Shown here: piece by piece, positions 1 through 12,095 of the stretch | Layout of the letters: the number at the start of each line of letters is the position of its first letter | Position numbering within the stretch: the stretch's first letter is position 1 | Translations under genes and position numbers: made by a program | The notes under the pieces: model-generated | What the model was told of the DNA's origin: nothing | Database searches by the model: none | The model's input: only the letters and a program-made list of their open reading frames with translations | NCBI GenBank assembly: GCA_029817715.1 | Contig: JARUPY010000353.1 | Coordinates: forward strand, 513,501 to 577,500 | Direction: 5' to 3' | From: Melastoma dodecandrum | Taxonomy: Eukaryota > Streptophyta > Magnoliopsida > Myrtales > Melastomataceae | DNA: 64,000 nucleotides

Positions 1-49
1 TCCCCTGACCCGCTGCAAAGTCCCTCCTACGCAGAGCACACGCACGATC

Positions 50-591
50 ATGAAGGTTCGTCGGTTCCTGCGCCACTCGTTCTATCACATGCACGGATCC
101 GATCATACATCCCACAATCATGATCCTCACTGCTTGTTCGATTTTTCCTTGTCATGAACGCGGGTAGAAGAAGATCGTGTTGAAGGTCAATTTACATTGC
201 CAGAGGGAGAGGACTAAGGCCCTTCAGATTGCTTCCCAAATCGACGGTATGACCAGCTCTCGGCTGAACCACCAGTCCCTATTTGATCTCATTGCATGTT
301 TTTTGACGGAGCGTGTCTCTGCCTGGATGCCGATTCGGGGCTGGAGTGGAGTACGTGGGATATCAGAGGGAGAAGGAGGACGGAGATGAGGTGCTAGGGG
401 TGATTGGGGACGGTGTTGATACAGGGAAGCTGGTGAAGCTGATGAGGAGGAAGGTCGGTTGGACGAAGTTACTCGCCGTCGGGGACCACAAAGAAACACT
501 CACAACAAACATATGTGAGTGTTTGCAGATAATGAATCCATTAATCCCAACATCTAAGACTAATCAAAGGGAGACTTTGGATGATCCTTGA
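50..591 (+). CDS. HMA-domain protein, HIPP-like (metal-site lost)
   Basis: Proposed three-exon gene. Exon 1 codes only Met-Lys (50-55) before a GTTCGT donor, exon 2 is 168-246 and exon 3 is 347-591. A tiny first exon followed by KKIVLKV is the usual layout of plant heavy-metal-associated (HMA) proteins. Exon 2 gives KKIVLKVNLHCQRERTKAL and exon 3 gives the second half of a betaalphabeta HMA fold, with VIGDGVDTGKLVKLMRRKVG and then LLAVGDHKE. The canonical metal-binding CxxC is replaced by CQRER, so copper or zinc binding through that site is unlikely. The C-terminus lacks the proline-rich tail and the CaaX prenylation box of true HIPPs, and the last ~30 residues may be intron or UTR. It could be an expressed small HMA protein or a decaying copy. 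Splice sites are inferred by eye. Confidence 0.45.
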
Positions 592-2559
592 AGACATTAT
601 CACTGTCATATCAATTGCAATTGGATTATTCCCATTTTTGGATTCCCTTCAAGCAGTGGATGTGATAGATGCTGTAATAACATGGTAATGTTGTAAGGTA
701 AGAGTTAATTCAAGCTTAATTACCTGAATTATATAAAGTCATGGTTTGTTGGTCTAATCATGGGCTTAGATTCTGACTATAATCATGGTCCCTGCGCTAA
801 GCATTTGATTCGATTACACATACAACCTGGTGTGCTTCAAAATTGCATTCCTCGCTTGCTATTTCTGGGTTTTTACTGGGCGCAGCAGAAGTTCGTTTCG
901 GAAAAACTGTCCGAAATCGGTACCGGATCTATGTGATACGTATAAATCGAATAGTAACGTTAAATAAAACGTACCTTATATTTCAGCATATTTTAACGCG
1001 ACCGTCTTCGGAAGCCCCAAATGTGACTCCTCTAAAAGTGTCCACATGCACGTCGTAACATTGGACTATTCAAACTCACTCTCGGATGCTAGCCCTTCGG
1101 AGTTCTTTTCACTATAATCTCCTTTGGAAGCCTCGGCTTAATATTTTTCTTCTGTGGCCGGATGATTTTTTCTTTTTCTTGGTCAAAGAACCTCTACACA
1201 CAAATGGCTGATTGCATCTATTTATATTGTATGTTCCTTAATGTGTGTGGTACCGTCTTATGATTTAAATTATTGTCATAACACCACGTAGCAATGTTAT
1301 GCTACAATAGCTCATAAGTAATAATTTTACTTTTGGGTTGCTTAGCACATTTGATTTAAAATTAATAATAATAATAATAATATAATATTATAATAATATT
1401 AAATTATTATTTGTCTTAAAATTTAGACCTAACTTAAATACAAAACTAGTATTTATTGGAACAAATTTATAGCTCAACAAATTCTAATTCTAAAAATTTA
1501 TATATTTTAATTTCAATATCCATTAAAATTAAATAATCAATGGTCGGCGTGCTTTATCCTCTAATTCTATATACAAAAGCAGTGTATATCTACACACAGA
1601 CAAATGTAACTATCTAACAACAGTTTTCAGCCACTCAACGTAATAGAATATTGGTAATGAACCAAAACCATATTGAATCGATTTTCTGTATAATTCAATA
1701 TCTTCATCCCACCGACACCCTGATTAATCCAGTGCATCATGCGTCATCACTGAATTAATCGTTTTACTTTATTTCTAAGATATAATAGGTCTTAACTCGA
1801 ATGATTCCTCCACGGTCGTATGTTAAAATCACTAATATTTCAATCAAGTGATCAGGATGTCAACTCTTTAATTTAAAAGAGCGATGATTCTATATTGACT
1901 CAACATTATACCCTCTACGCTTAGCTGTACCCCTGATAAACTTCATCCAAGCTTGCCGGAGCAAATGCTACTGCCTCTAGTGGAACATAAAACAACTGCC
2001 GTTCTGAGAAGACGCAGCATGGACCTCGAGAGTCGTCAAGGGTGGGTCAGCAGGCAGCAATACTAACGTTGAAGGAAACAAGTCTTCATGGACTCAAAAA
2101 AAACTTCACCATAGGAATTTCAATTAGCCTTTTAAATGATTTTTTTGACCTTAGTTAAGGAATTTCTAAGCTTAGAATCGTAGTTCGTAAATTGTTTTAC
2201 GGACTAGCATTATATCGATTTTGAAACTCGCAGACGTATTTCACAATTTTTTTTTAAATCTCATTGTACTTAGGTACATTGCTCACTAAAGAACATAGGA
2301 AATTGAATGGGACAAGCAAATCGAGATGTGTTTCAGGCTGAACCCAAGGGGCGATAGAGATTTCTTCGCTATGACGTCTCAGAATCATCGCATTCCGACC
2401 TAGCCACGATACAGGAGACGGATATAACAGTAAACACTCAACACTCGAACACCATTCAGATCCCATAAGAAGATATAATGAAGAAACGAAGAAAGATACA
2501 CTCGGAATGAATATCAGGGTTGATCTTAATATGAACAGAAGGATCAAACCAATGCGGTT
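592..2559. other. AT-rich intergenic stretch
   Basis: No coding segment with family resemblance was found on either strand. The stretch is AT-rich, with an imperfect (AAT)n/(AATAT)n run near 1362-1410. The part nearest 2560 is presumably the 3' UTR of the minus-strand CBL gene. Confidence 0.6.
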
Positions 2560-4627
2560 TCATGTATCGTCGACTTGGGAGTGAAAAACAAAACTTGGAA
2601 ACGTTGTCGTAATATCTCTGCTCAAAAAAGTAACGTAGAATGTCATCAGCCGCCATTTTCACGGAGGTTGTGACGCTAACATTCGACGGAAAAGAGGAAG
2701 AACTACGGTAATGAATCTCTGGATAGATGGACAAGACTTTATTAATGAGAAAAAGGTAATCTACTCGCCTGAGGTATCGGAGCGTCATGTTTTTCAAAAG
2801 GGATGGGTGTCTCATGACAAGGCTTCTCCATTCTTCCTTGTCAATCTTCCCATCGTGCTTCGTGTCTGCTACCTCAAACATCTAAACAACACGATAAATG
2901 CATAGTAAGTCAAGGTCGAAAGCCTCTCTGATTACTGCCATCATACCATGAGATCGAGGAAGCACCTTGTTGATGATGCTCTCGATAACATCATCGGAAA
3001 GATTCATCCCGGATTCGGCAAGGGTAGCGACTACCATTTGCTTGACCTACACGATATCATATCCAGGCCACAAACTCGGTAAAAAAAACAGAGTTAAAAC
3101 AAAGTGGAAAGCTGAAGTAAAATCAATTCTGAAACTCTCATATTAGAAACAACCATTTACCTCCTGCCTCTCGATGAAGCCCTGTTGTTTGAGATCGTAA
3201 AGCTGGAAGGAAACTGCGAAAAGTTGAATATTTCAAGCATAATTTTTTAACCTCGCCCAATGTCCAGAAAATTAGAATGGAACTCAGGGAAGGCACATAT
3301 AAGCAATACTTACATTCGATCTTATCCTCGACGGGTGCATTAGGGTGAAAGATGGAGAGAGCTCTCGCAAATTCCTCAAAATCAAGCATTCCATTGTGCT
3401 TTGTATCGAACAAGTCAAAGACCTAGTATATTGCAAGACAGGTTTATGGGCATACAACATACAGGACCGCTGAATACACCGAATGACTGAACGCCACGAG
3501 AAGGTTTCATTACTTTGAAAACTTGGACTATGCATTTAGCAAAACCTTTCGTTAAAAGCATCGACTTGGATGTACAGCAGTAACAATTTTTCTCCTGATA
3601 GTGGTTTCAAGCGTTAAATAATTAACGAGGTCAAACTTACTCTATCAGCAAATAAACTCTCCTTTTTGCTGGTCTTGAACAAAGCTAGCTGAAATTCTTC
3701 CTGTTGAAGCAAACATATGGGTATGATTGACCAGCTGGAAGTTCACATGAAAGAAACAGACTTTGATGGAATGCAATGACCCCTGAAGTGATGTTCCCCG
3801 ACGATGCCCCATAGATTCTGAGAACCAATGACAATCCAATTGAACCTGGATAACAAAGAGCATCTTCACCTTGTTGATTAGTCCGTCATCAATGACTGCA
3901 CTGCTGATCTTCTTGAAAAGTTCATATAATGCTTCAATCTCGCTTACGCTAACTACAGTTGGAAAAAATTGGCAAGAAAAGTTCATCGCTGACCATCATA
4001 AGGTAAATGCAGAGAACAGAAAAATGTGATGACCACTCTAAATTGGCACAGCAGGAACACATGACAATATAGATGTAAGAATGACAATAATGGAAATCTC
4101 TGCATCTTGTAGGAGTAGTACTCAATGGACAACTCTGCGGTGTCTTGCAGGTATATATCTGTTATACTAAACTATGACAAAGTTTGGACTCAAAGCACAC
4201 AGACAAGGAAAGAGCAGTGCAGGGGAAGTAAACTCTGCAGATTCTTGGGTAGATGATACGGTTGCAAAGATGGGGCTTCGAACAAACTGCTGCAAAAAAG
4301 CCAGCAACCCAAACTACCACTAACTCTGACCACTAAAATCTTCTCATACGACAAATTCATGTGGGCTTCAAATAGCAGTTACAAAATGCAAAGACTTCAA
4401 GAGACTCCATCATCCTTCGAGGATTTAAGAACAGGTTGTGAAGATTACGCAGAGAGCAAGGGTGGAGCATAGAGAATCGGGAGTATTTTGGTTCTAGACA
4501 TACAAACAGTCTCCCTCGCAAGAGCTTCTGGATTTCTCAACACCTGATCCCAAGGTCTTCTATCAGAATCACAACAGCTGATGACACTAGCAAAGAAGCG
4601 CTTAAATCCTTCCAGGCACTGCAACAT
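2560..4627 (-). CDS. CBL3: Calcineurin B-like calcium sensor, CBL2/CBL3 type
   Basis: Eight exons join cleanly: 4627-4504, 3952-3870, 3700-3641, 3422-3314, 3213-3161, 3046-2966, 2881-2769 and 2617-2560. They sum to 681 nt, or 226 aa, which is exactly the usual CBL2/CBL3 length. The N-terminus MLQCLEGFK has no Met-Gly myristoylation signal but has Cys4, Cys18 and Cys19. This is the arrangement that S-acylates tonoplast CBL2/3. EF-hand regions follow ([34 protein letters not shown]). The C-terminus carries the FPSF motif ([14 protein letters not shown]) that CIPK kinases phosphorylate. By family, it binds Ca2+ and recruits CIPKs to the vacuolar membrane to regulate ion transport. CBL2 and CBL3 are too alike to separate here. 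The last intron needs a GC donor. The region around exon 1 is partly repeated at 23622-23692. Confidence 0.93.
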
Positions 4628-7361
4628 GATCTTCCCCACTCATCAAGAAACTCCATGCCTATAAAAAAAAACACAAAAGAAGAAGAAGAAAAATCCAAAG
4701 CCACAAACTTTAGGCATTCGAAACAAATCCAAATACTGAGACACAATATCCAAAATACACCAAGAAGTCATTCCACCATACATCTAAACACCAATCCATG
4801 CGGTCAACCACATACCATGAACCACACATTTGTAACCCACGTCAACAATTACAATTCTTTATTCAAGCATGACTGCAAGAAAGCAACTTGAATCGGGATT
4901 TTCAACACGGACCCAAATCCAAACACGCTCTCAAAACAGATGGATTTTTCTGGGTAAGACCGAGGGAATCACGAGGTTCATGCGGGTTCCAAGAAAAATC
5001 ATACCTTTTTCCTTTCAGGGAGCCAATAATGGAGAGGAAGAACAGGGACGTGGCAATGACAACCCAGCTGAGGAAAAGGACATTGCTTTTAATTTGCCTA
5101 AGGATTAAGGTTTGTTTTTGTGGTTCTCTTCCTCGGGTAAGTTGTCCGATTCGGACAGACATAGCTGTGCTCAGTAGGAGATGGACTTATAGGCGCCGTC
5201 ATCGAGAACATCAGTTACATGTCGTAGTCAGCAAACAACATCCATGTTTTTGATGTAATTTTGATTCGGATAAGGTTCACCTTCACTGGGATAAGATGTC
5301 TGAAAGGATGTAGTAATTGTCCAGACAAAGGGATTGATTGAATAAGTGGTACAAGGTGAGAGTACATAGAAGGGCAATAGACTGCAATTTTGGCAAAAAT
5401 TCTGACCTAGTCATGAACATGAGCCGACCAATTGGTAGGTGCACCCACCTCACCAGGACCAGGAGGCAGCCCCGACGCCTTGACGGCAAAAACATATGCT
5501 CTTGGTTGGCCGACGTGTAGATGGCAAGGTTTCGTAAATAGACACTTGAACCGACCAATATCGAACATAACATACAACAGGCATGCGATTTTCTCCGGAA
5601 TGTAATGTCCATCCTCAGACAGCTTCTGATTGACACGAGTCGAGTTAGCAGGGGAAAGATATTATTGAGATCAGTCGCCGAATAAACCATCGTCGTTTTC
5701 TTCCTCAACAACAGGGTTGGAGTTATCTGAGGACCCAGCTGGTTTCTTCTGCGGATCCTGGGAAGGAAAATGGATGCCCGAGTTATTACACGGGTTTGCC
5801 CAACCAGAGCCAACTTTCCCAGAGAATGATTCACCGTAGAGATCATCGTATATCCCTTGTTTCGGAGGTTTCTTGACTTTGTTCAGAGCCTGTTGCAACC
5901 TCTCTGTTACGCCTTTCTGGGAATTGTCTTCCTTGGTTGAGGAGCGTTCCTTGCCTTTCGGTATGATTGTCGTTTGTACGAGGGACTCGTACTTCCCAAC
6001 AAGACTTCCCTCTTTCACACCAATTGGACCGGGTTCGGTATCCACATCTGCACCGTCCGATATCCCAACGACCTCCACTAGCTCTCCACCCGCTTGATCC
6101 CTAAATGTCACCCGCATTTTCCTGGCCTTCTTGATGGCTCTATCAGATTGAGGCCTCTCGGTTCTATCTGTTGATCCAACCTCCATACTAGTGTTCCCAA
6201 GACCATATCGATTCACAAGGGTATTGTATGCCAAAACAGCTTCTTCGTCAGAAGGATTTGGAGGTGGAGGTAAATTAATCTCTGCGGCCAGTGGGGCTGG
6301 CGGAAAAAGGGCCGCATTGTTCTTCCTCAATATGTAAGTCCTAGTTGAGGCCGCAAATTTCAATGATTGCCCCACTTCGAGTTCAACAGGACTGTCTCTT
6401 GTTAACCTCTCATTTGCTACAAATGTCCCGTGCGCAGATCCCAGATCGATTACGTAAATTCTGTAAAAACAAGCAATGTCTCATAAATAAGGCTCAAACA
6501 TGCTTGATTTGAACAAATACATCTTCATTTTTAACTAAGCCTGACATCAGAACGAACGCATCTAACTAGAGCACCCACAATGTTAATAATGACATGAACA
6601 GGATATACCGATCCAAGAACTTTAAAAGAGAAAAATGATAAGCCTTCTGCAACGGGTAATATCACAAAGGAAAAAAAAATAGATATTCTATGCTCATAGC
6701 ACGTATAAACAAGACACCAGGACAGAAGTTGAGTAAGAGATATATCAGCTCGTCTCCTCTATGGCAGGATAGATGACAGTACTATCACTAGTTAAGTAAT
6801 TTCTTCTAATACTGGGTTGAAGAAGCAAAAAGCAAAAAGCTCCAAACTGTCAGCTATTCTGAACTGAAATGCTAAAAATAACACAGACGATTCACAGTGT
6901 TCCCTTTAACACTAGTGGTGGACAGTCAGGATCATGCAACAAATCACAATAAACGGCAGAACACAGCCCAATGTTGAACAGATGCTTCTAAACATTGAGT
7001 AAGCATCGACAAGAATTAGATCCTCATTCATTATAGCATCAGTCACACAGAATAAAAGTCAAAGCAATACAGAAGCATGAGAAAAGATGTCCAACCTTCC
7101 GTTTTTGTGAGGAACAACAGCAGCATGCTGCCGTGAAACAGACTGATGGTCCAACACGAAGTCGCAAGTCTGCAACTGCCTTCCGAATATCTGTCTCCTC
7201 TTGTCCAAGTAAATCTTATCGAGGACTTCACCATCCTTCAATACCTCCAGAAAGTACACTCCGGGCCTAGGCTCGATTGCCCAATCAGGCGGGTGCCAAG
7301 TTGACTGCCCTCCGCCCACTTTAGTGATTGATGTCTGCCCAACAAGCTCCGGCACAACGGA
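4552..7361. repeat. Segmental duplication, copy A
   Basis: Nearly identical by eye to 23622-26461, in the same orientation, with scattered SNPs and small indels. It covers most of CBL exon 1, its upstream region, and the downstream part of the NIPP1-like gene. The right end stops abruptly inside NIPP1 exon 1, where copia sequence begins. Confidence 0.9.
5671..7361 (-). pseudogene. NIPP1-like FHA gene, 5'-truncated copy A
   Basis: This copy keeps the 3' part of exon 1 (about 7361-7096) and all of exon 2 (6460-5671) of the gene that is intact at 24737-26665. The FHA domain (IFGRQLQTCDF, DHQSVSRQHAAVVPHKNGR), the RVTF motif and the C-terminal EENDDGLFGD end are preserved without stop codons. 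The start codon and roughly the first 80 residues are missing. Homology ends at about 7361 and runs straight into a Ty1/copia reverse-transcriptase fragment. A further 9-bp deletion lies just inside the break, near 7347. Without promoter and start codon it is almost certainly non-functional, although the remaining frame is open, which suggests recent loss. Several residues differ from the intact copy (for example PNPSD versus PDPSD). Confidence 0.88.
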
Positions 7362-8564
7362 GGTAAATCAGTTCAAGCTCAACACAGCCGAAGAGTTCGA
7401 AATGTCATATTTAGGGCTGATGCATTATTTTTAGGGTTCGATATACATCAAGAAGATGACAATGTCTTTTTTAATCGAAAAAAGTATGCCACGGACTTGC
7501 TGAAAAAATTCAGAATGAATGAAGCTAAGTCAGTACCGACTCCTCTCGTTGCTAATTTAAAGTTGGTGAAGAAAGATGGATGCGATGCGGCCGATGCGAC
7601 GTTGTTTAGAAATATTATCGGAAGTTTGTTATATTTATCAACATCGCGCCCGGATCTAATGTTTGCAGGTAGTTATTTGTCCAGATTTATGCAATATTCG
7701 AGCAAAATCCATCTTTCTGCAGCGAAAAGAGTGTTGAGGTTTGTCAAAGGCACGGTTGATTTTGGTAATCGGTTTGTGAAGAATAAAAGTTCAAACCTCC
7801 AAGGTTTCTGCGATAGTGATTGGGCTAGAAGTATTGAGGACTCGAAAAGCACGTCAGGTTTTACATTCTCATTTGAAAGTGGAATATTTGCTTGGAATTC
7901 AAAAAAGCAATAAGTTGTAGCGCAATCCTCCGCCGAGGTATGGTATGTTTTAGCTGCAGCGGCCAGCAATCAAGCAATTTGGTTGAGAAAAGTTCTTGAG
8001 GACATGGGGTGGAAACAAGTGGTTTCTATGGTGATATATGTTGACAACAAGTCTGCCATTGCAATAGTTCAAAATTCGGTTCAACATGGTAGGACAAAAC
8101 ATATTTCGGTCAAGTATCATGCGATTCGAGAAGCGGTGAAGAATGGTGAAGCCAAGCTCAAATATTGCCCATCTCGAGATCAAGTCGCGGATATTATGAC
8201 TAAGTCTTTACCGAAAGATCGGTTCCAGCATCTCAGACAAAACTTGGAGTGTTTCCTACACAAATGAATGTCAGCGGTTAAGGTTTTTAAGATTTGATTT
8301 ATTAGTTTGAATAAGATTTGATTTAATAAATCTTATAAAAGATTTTAGGAGATCTATTATTTTCAGTTTAAATTCTCTTTTAGTTTTTGATTTTTTTGCT
8401 ATTTAAGAACCTCGTTGAGTTTGATAAGTTTTTCGCCGACTAATAATTTTCTACAATTTTTTTCCTCGAATCAAGTTTGATAGTATTCAAGAAACTCACT
8501 CTGTGCAACCATTTCCGGGTAGTTTCGCATATGAGGGGATGCCGAAGGTGATCGACAGACAACA
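7362..8564 (+). mobile_element. Ty1/copia retrotransposon fragment (RT end, RNase H, probable 3' LTR)
   Basis: From 7362 the plus strand codes the end of a copia reverse transcriptase (FEMSYLGLMHYF, then KKFRMNEAKSVPTPL) and the RNase H region (NIIGSLLYLSTSRPDLMF, GFCDSDWA, VDNKSAIAI, HISVKYHAIREAV, KYCPSRDQVADIMTKSLPK), with a stop at 8265-8267. Two in-frame stops (near 7433 and 7911) break the protein. Gag, protease, integrase and most of RT are absent. TGTCAGCGG at 8269 may open a ~296-bp 3' LTR ending in ACA near 8564; no partner LTR is visible, so this boundary is tentative. The element's left edge is the truncation point of NIPP1 copy A. Confidence 0.85.
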
Positions 8565-9250
8565 ATTGAACATTAAGAAAGAAAAATAATTCAACTGACC
8601 ACCAAACATTTCATACTTCCCAAAACTAACTCATTTTGGAATATCCGATCAGAGCAGGGTCATGATGATCTTGCTTCCTACTTGTAGCAGCATAATCCAG
8701 ACCGGGGCTTAAGAAAAAGTTGTCGTGGCGTGATTTCAATCCCATTAATTGAGCTTAGGACATTTATTCCTTGACCAAGACGAAGCATCTTTATGAACTT
8801 GGTTTGCTTTGCTAATACACTCTTTCCTTCTTTATTTAATTATAATATTCATTTTCCAAAGTCAAGGCGAGAGAGAAAAAAAGAAGAAGAAAAGAATAAA
8901 TGATTTCCCTCTCTTATCTGACTTACATCATATAAAATACTCAGTAGAATTGGAATTTGCTTTCGTTTATAAATGACAAATTATATTCAATTAAATATGC
9001 ATTCTTTAAATATGCTTTCGTTTATAAATGATAAATGAAACCTCGACCCAAATAATTGTCGCATCTTTAATAATAGGTTTGGATTAGTAACATTATTATA
9101 TATTTAATTTTTTAGGCAGGGTGATGTTCTCTTCTAATCGAAATTCAATGCTTTAAATAGAGTCGGATTTTAGGTTTTTAAAAATGAGAAAGTTTTTGGG
9201 TTGTTATTTAAAAAAAATAAGTATAAAAAGAATGTTTAATTAATACCAAA
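8565..9250. other. AT-rich intergenic stretch
   Basis: No gene was recognised. A segment near 8811-8900, made of a short AT-rich sequence followed by GAGAGA/AAGAAG-rich sequence, is similar to 10856-10960. These are probably two copies of a small dispersed repeat. Confidence 0.5.
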
Positions 9251-10030
9251 TCAACGAAGTCTCCCCATCTTAAATACATAACTCTTTTGCCAGAGTTTTG
9301 GAGGATGAGAAAGATGGCCCCTCCCCTGCTCCTCCTCATCGTCATCCGTGTCTCCCTTGTGCTCTGCCGAACCACAGTTTCGCAGCCATTGCACAAAAGT
9401 AACTGCGTCGACACTGAGACTTGCATCCAGTCCTCCAATGTCAAAAGCCTCCTCCAGCTCCTCTTCGTCGAGGGCCGACACTCCGGCTTCTACAAGCTCT
9501 CTCAGTGCACCACGAAGAAAAGTACAAGACTTGAACCCAATACCCTCTATCGGTGCATCCTTGGCAAGCCCGAAAAACCCTTCCATCCTTGCCCAACTCA
9601 AAGCAATGGAGGGATCGGGGTTACACATGAGCATATCCCATACATATGATACAGATTCGATCGAAGGTTTGATTAGTTTACGTCGATGTTCATATGACTC
9701 AATTACTCCGCTCACACGTCCCTAAATGAAAAATGATGTGAAAATTTGTAGCAACGCTGGCCGTGAAATGGATTGTAATGATCGCCACTGCACGATCTCT
9801 GCAGGCTTGTGCATTTATATGAAACACATTGAAGGAAACGATGGTGCAGCGGGTCAAGTAACTTCAAACCACTGCAATTCCCCAAATTGTGATCCAAAAT
9901 AACAGATGCTTGATGTTTGCTTATGTTACGTGTTGCTTTTCGTTTTGCCAGAGGAGAGACGCTCGGAGCAACGCATGGGAGAATACTGGCCCCTCCTTCG
10001 ACTCCGCCCTCACGTCGAAATCGAGAAATA
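9251..10030 (-). CDS. Unrecognised protein, two exons visible (possibly remnant)
   Basis: The clearest part is 9721-9251. It starts after a TTTAG acceptor, codes about 156 residues (GRVSGVIESYEHRRKLIKPS..., YVWDMLMCNPDPSIALSW, EEELEEAFDIGGLD, FVQWLRNCG) and ends in an acidic tail with a stop. An upstream exon is likely at about 10030-9930 (LFLDFDVRAESKEGPVFSHALL), using a GTAACA donor. Amino-acid composition and splice signals look like a real gene. The ELEEAFDI...FVQWL segment is vaguely EF-hand-like but lacks a proper calcium loop. I do not recognise the family. No start codon or further 5' exons could be placed, so this may be the 3' end of a truncated gene. Confidence 0.4.
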
Positions 10031-10059
10031 ATGCAGTAAGATGTATGCCTTATGTGTAT

Positions 10060-12095
10060 TTAGTTGGAATAACTTGTTCCTCCTTCACTCTGTTGGATTT
10101 CTTTCTCTTTTTCCTTTTACAAATATACTTAATTTTCTTTCAAACGACAGCACTCTTGTTGCAGTAAGGGGGGCTCAACGAGATGGTATTATTACGAAAC
10201 ATCGATAAACATTTTATTTCGAAACATCGACGCTACAGAAAGTCCCAACAATTCACTAGTTCCCGAGGCGTTTTGTACTGCAATCAGTCACGCAGGAAGT
10301 ACTGCAATCCCAGTTCTTCTTGGCGTCTGCAATACAACAGCCGGAAAAGAATTTTAAAATCATCCAGCAAAAATCGAGAAGAAACCGTTCGTAACTTTCT
10401 TTCTTTCGGTGGTCATTTGAGACATACCGGATAAGTTCATGCATTTAGAGGAAATGCATTCCGGATATTCGGATCGGAAATGCAATAGTATGTTTAACTA
10501 ATTCATCTTTTGTTCCATTTATGGGTATTTAAATTAATTATTTGATTTTGCTAGTAAAAATTAATAGCTTCCTCCAGAGTTGGGCCGGACACAGACACCT
10601 CTCCCCAAGCTCAATCTAAACAAAATACTATAAAGTCTGAGCTTGGGCTCAAACTTGACCGTGCTCTGTTTAGTCAAGTCCGGGATTGAGCGAAGAAGCT
10701 CCACAAGTTCATATTCCACGATTCTTCTCCGAACCCGGGATTCAATCTTAATCATAGTTGTAAGGTTAGGTGTGATGTCTTTATCGAGGGGGAGGGCAAT
10801 GTAAAGCAATCAATGTAATCTTTTAATCCTTTTGGTTGGAATCAATCAATCTCTTCTTTGCTAATAGACTCGTTTCTTCTTTATTTAATTATATATTCAT
10901 TTTCCAAAGTCTTCGTCTCCGCAAAATTAAGATAAGAGAGAAAAAAAAGAAGAAGAATAAAGAATTGGGGAGATCTGTTGGTAAGGCTTAAAACCTATAT
11001 TGAAGGCCAATCTAGGAAAGAGTAGGGGATCCCTAACTGTTATGTTTACCAAAGGATCAGGACTAAAGCGGTATTACCCCAAAAGTAGAAATAGGAAAGA
11101 CATCACAAACGATAACACGGGCAAAGCTATTGATTCACACTCTGAACAGTCAATCAAAACGAAAAATTGCATAGTGAAGAACAAAATGTAGTCATAGCAA
11201 AATGCAAGGAATATGCATGCTGGTACAGGACATAAAACGGGAAAAAGAAGCACACACACATCTAATAGAATGTGTCATTGCATTACTAAGCCATTTAATG
11301 CACTCTTGCGAACCACTATGCATCTACACCAGCATGAAGGAGCGCCACGGATTACTCCTATATTCATAAGTGGAATACCTTAGTTTACTATTTATTTATT
11401 TGTTTATTTACTTATTATTATTTTTTTTTATCTCTCAATCATAATTAAATCTGTTCTATCATCTTTTAACTTTTCAAAATATGCCCTGGCCCCTCACGAC
11501 TGAGTGAGTTACAACAACTTATTTTAGTGCAGCCTGCAAAGGTGTCCAAAACTAAACATCCATATTTCAAGTAAGACTTAATTAAAATAGGAAACCGCTG
11601 AATACACGAAATGAGGAAGTCTAGAGAAAGTACTATTACATGGCTAAGAGAAGAATTGCCACTTAAAGTCACAGGCCACACAAATTCATTTGAGCAATGC
11701 AGCCAAACACGGCCAGTGCTAGAGGACATGGTCAACAGTCCCTCATGTACTACAAATGTGCCAATGCTCCACCCAGATCTCCCAAGCACCTTAAATGCAT
11801 CAAAACGATCTATCAGCTATATTTGCCAACTATATGTCTGTCACTACCCATCCACTGGCAAACTGGAAGGAAAATGCATATGCTTCAGAGTCTATGACTT
11901 TGTTCGGAATGAATGGTTCTTTTAAGATCCCTCAGTAAAAATAAAAATAAAGAATTAAATAACAGTACAGGTTAGATGCTATCGGTCCGATAAGGACTCT
12001 TATTACCCATGATATACAAAAAGAACCCCTACCACCAACGAAATCTAGCATATGTAGCCGACCAACGATTTGTGCAACGGATTTTCTGTTCTGTC
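10060..12095. other. Intergenic stretch without recognised genes
   Basis: Open frames here are short and resemble no family I know. The stretch includes a dispersed-repeat copy at 10856-10960 and AT-rich runs near 11390-11440. Confidence 0.5.

Noticed and set aside
843..1058. 71-codon plus-strand frame
   Set aside because: No family resemblance, AT-rich context, no splice or start support.
11466..11925. Overlapping open frames of ~100 codons
   Set aside because: No splice context, no family resemblance, and both strands are equally open.
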